Source: Nostocoides sp. Soil756
Lineage (GTDB): Bacteria > Actinomycetota > Actinomycetes > Actinomycetales > Dermatophilaceae
NCBI RefSeq assembly: GCF_001428065.1
Contig: NZ_LMSE01000002.1
Span: 655,521-698,663, forward strand
Direction: 5' to 3'
Length of the DNA: 43,143 nucleotides
Both the position numbers and the translations under genes were made by a program. Below are positions 41,947-43,143 of the stretch, piece after piece; position 1 is the stretch's first letter; each line of letters opens with the position of its first letter. A model generated the notes under the pieces. That model was not told the DNA's origin. It saw only the letters and a list, made by a program, of their open reading frames with translations, and searched no databases.

Positions 41947-42028
41947 TCCGTCGGATGTCGTGTGCCCGGGCGACCGAGCCTGTGGAAAGCCGCGCGGGCC
42001 CGGGCGCCGGTTGCGGCATCGTCGGGGC

Positions 42029-43036
42029 ATGGGCGACGGAATGTCTGACGAAGGTCGCCCCTTCCTGCGCGCGGAGGGGCTGGCGAGCGGGCTGACCACT
42101 GGTCGGCTGCGCGGCCCCGGGTACCGGCAGCTGTTCCGCGGCGTGTACGTCCCTGCGTCCCTGTCCGTCGATGCCCGCGTCCGAGCGCAGGCGGCCCTGC
42201 TCATCGCACCGTCCGACTCCGCGGTCTCGCGCCACACGGCCGCCACGCTGTGGGGTGGTGCGCCACCCCCTGACTGGCACACCCATGTCACGACCTTCCG
42301 GCCTCCCGCCGCCGCGCTCGCTGCGACCCGACCCTCCGCGAACGGGGGACGACGCCCGCGCGCGGCCCGCCCGCGGGAATGGGGCCGGATGGACGTGGAG
42401 CAGATCGACGCTCGCGTGTCGAGCGACCGCTCGGAGGTGGTCGAACACCGCGGTGTACGGGTGACGGCGCCGGTCCGCACCTTCCTCGACCTCGCGCAGG
42501 ACCTGGACCTCGTCGAGCTCGTCGTCGTGGGGGACAGTCTGGTCAAGGCCGGCGTCGTGACGACGGATGCGCTGCGCACCGGCGCTGCCACGCCCGGTCG
42601 GCACCGGCGACTCGCTCGACGGGCCGCCGCTCTCGTCCGCGCCGGGGTCGACTCACCGCCGGAGTCGCGGACGCGGATGCTGTGCGTGCTGGCCGGCCTG
42701 CCGGAGCCGGAGGTGAACATCCGCTTCGTGGATGCCGAGGGTCGCGTCATCCGGCGTGCGGACCTGGGGTACCGCGGAGCGAAGGTGAGCCTCGAGTACG
42801 ACGGGCGCCAGCATGCCGAGAGCGCCGAGCAGTGGGCCGAGGACATCCGGCGGCGCGAGCAGTTCGACGGATGGGGCTGGCGGATGGTGGTTGTCACCTC
42901 CGCCGGGCTCAACCAGGAGCCGGCGGCCACCCTGGCGCGGATCGTCGAGGTGCTGCGATCCCGCGGGGAGGACGTCGGCGTCCGGTCCGGCGAGTGGCGC
43001 CGGTACTTCGGGCCGCGCCACCTGCGGACTGCGTGA
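42029..43036 (+). CDS. AbiEi-antitoxin-like/DUF559 protein
   Basis: This 335-residue protein has an N-terminal winged-helix-like part (GRPFLRAEGLASGLTTGRLRGPGYRQLFRGVYVPA). That pattern recurs in actinobacterial proteins annotated as AbiEi-type antitoxins. The C-terminal part has a restriction-endonuclease-like core: RRADLGYRGAKVSLEYDGRQHAESAEQWAEDIRRREQFDGWGWRMVVVT has the D-(x)n-ExD pattern of DUF559/Vsr-type folds. No AbiEii toxin gene follows. CATCGT ends six bases before ATG 42029, suggesting a leaderless message; ATG 42041 is an alternative. The function is unproven. Confidence 0.8.
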   Translation: MGDGMSDEGRPFLRAEGLASGLTTGRLRGPGYRQLFRGVYVPASLSVDARVRAQAALLIAPSDSAVSRHTAATLWGGAPPPDWHTHVTTFRPPAAALAATRPSANGGRRPRAARPREWGRMDVEQIDARVSSDRSEVVEHRGVRVTAPVRTFLDLAQDLDLVELVVVGDSLVKAGVVTTDALRTGAATPGRHRRLARRAAALVRAGVDSPPESRTRMLCVLAGLPEPEVNIRFVDAEGRVIRRADLGYRGAKVSLEYDGRQHAESAEQWAEDIRRREQFDGWGWRMVVVTSAGLNQEPAATLARIVEVLRSRGEDVGVRSGEWRRYFGPRHLRTA

Positions 43037-43143
43037 ACGTGCACCGGCAGGTGCGAGGTTGTGGTGGCCGGGCAGCGCGGGGGAGCGCAACAACTCGGCA
43101 CGTGCGGGGATGTGGCCCTCGGGTGGGGTGCGGGAGCGCAACA
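43037..43143. repeat. Dispersed GCACGTGC repeat, copy D, with internal direct repeats
   Basis: AACTCGGCACGTGCGGGG lies at 43091-43108, preceded by a diverged arm CACCGGCAGGTGCGAGGTTG. GGGAGCGCAACA occurs at 43081-43092 and 43132-43143, a 51-base period that runs off the end of the window. Confidence 0.75.

Noticed and set aside
42029-43036. Complete AbiE toxin-antitoxin pair
   Set aside because: No nucleotidyltransferase toxin gene lies on either side within the window.
1-43143. tRNA or rRNA genes
   Set aside because: I saw no cloverleaf T-arm consensus or rRNA-like conserved blocks on either strand.

Overview
The window is very GC-rich with dense, strongly biased third codon positions. Many genes have a -10 hexamer 6-7 bases before the start codon (probable leaderless mRNAs). 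It carries an ultrashort-stem ileS T-box, a long type-2 IleRS, a folC-DUF4233-ndk-type block, DUF222/HNH and DUF559/AbiEi-like genes, and an LAxTG sortase signal. Together these point to a high-GC Actinomycetota chromosome, most likely Micrococcales (Intrasporangiaceae-like). The genus call is inference.

Left part (1-8165). A gene tail and an O-methyltransferase are followed by a six-gene minus-strand operon (7654 to 979) under a cobalamin riboswitch. It encodes a sortase-anchored alpha/alpha-toroid surface protein, an SCO2322-family anchored surface protein, EcfT, a fused double ATPase, an S component and a degenerate Nudix protein. Every junction is overlapping or nearly so. It reads as a corrinoid capture-and-import system of the CbrT type with an unusual cell-surface arm. 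Back to back with it lies an isoleucine T-box and ileS.

Middle part (8166-20701). After ileS come a rhodanese and a cysteine dioxygenase gene. The dioxygenase gene has a long leader holding a 17-codon reading frame with two Cys codons, a strong hairpin and an operator-like palindrome. Next are folC, a cation-efflux-like protein, an L7/L12-C-domain-like membrane protein, DUF4233 and ndk. The overlapping shape operon mreB-mreC-mreD-mrdA follows.

Right part (20741-43143). This is more accessory: lpdA, a secreted HExxHxxGxxH protease, an ECF sigma factor with its membrane partner and likely autoregulatory promoter, and a PLP decarboxylase. A three-gene unit of unknown function follows, its first ribosome binding site buried in a 17-bp stem. 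Then come a HelD-like ATPase, VOC protein, GAF/SpoIIE phosphatase, PlsC, an ArsR/SRPBCC pair with a perfect operator, a DUF222-HNH protein, a MerR-VOC fusion with a 19-bp-spacer promoter, a YciI-like protein and an orphan mraY. A lower-GC scar with two gene remnants precedes asnB and a DUF559/AbiEi-like gene.

Intergenic DNA carries at least three repeat families: tandem units at 796-894, hairpin-forming units at 11958-12200, and a dispersed GCACGTGC-centred element with four copies.
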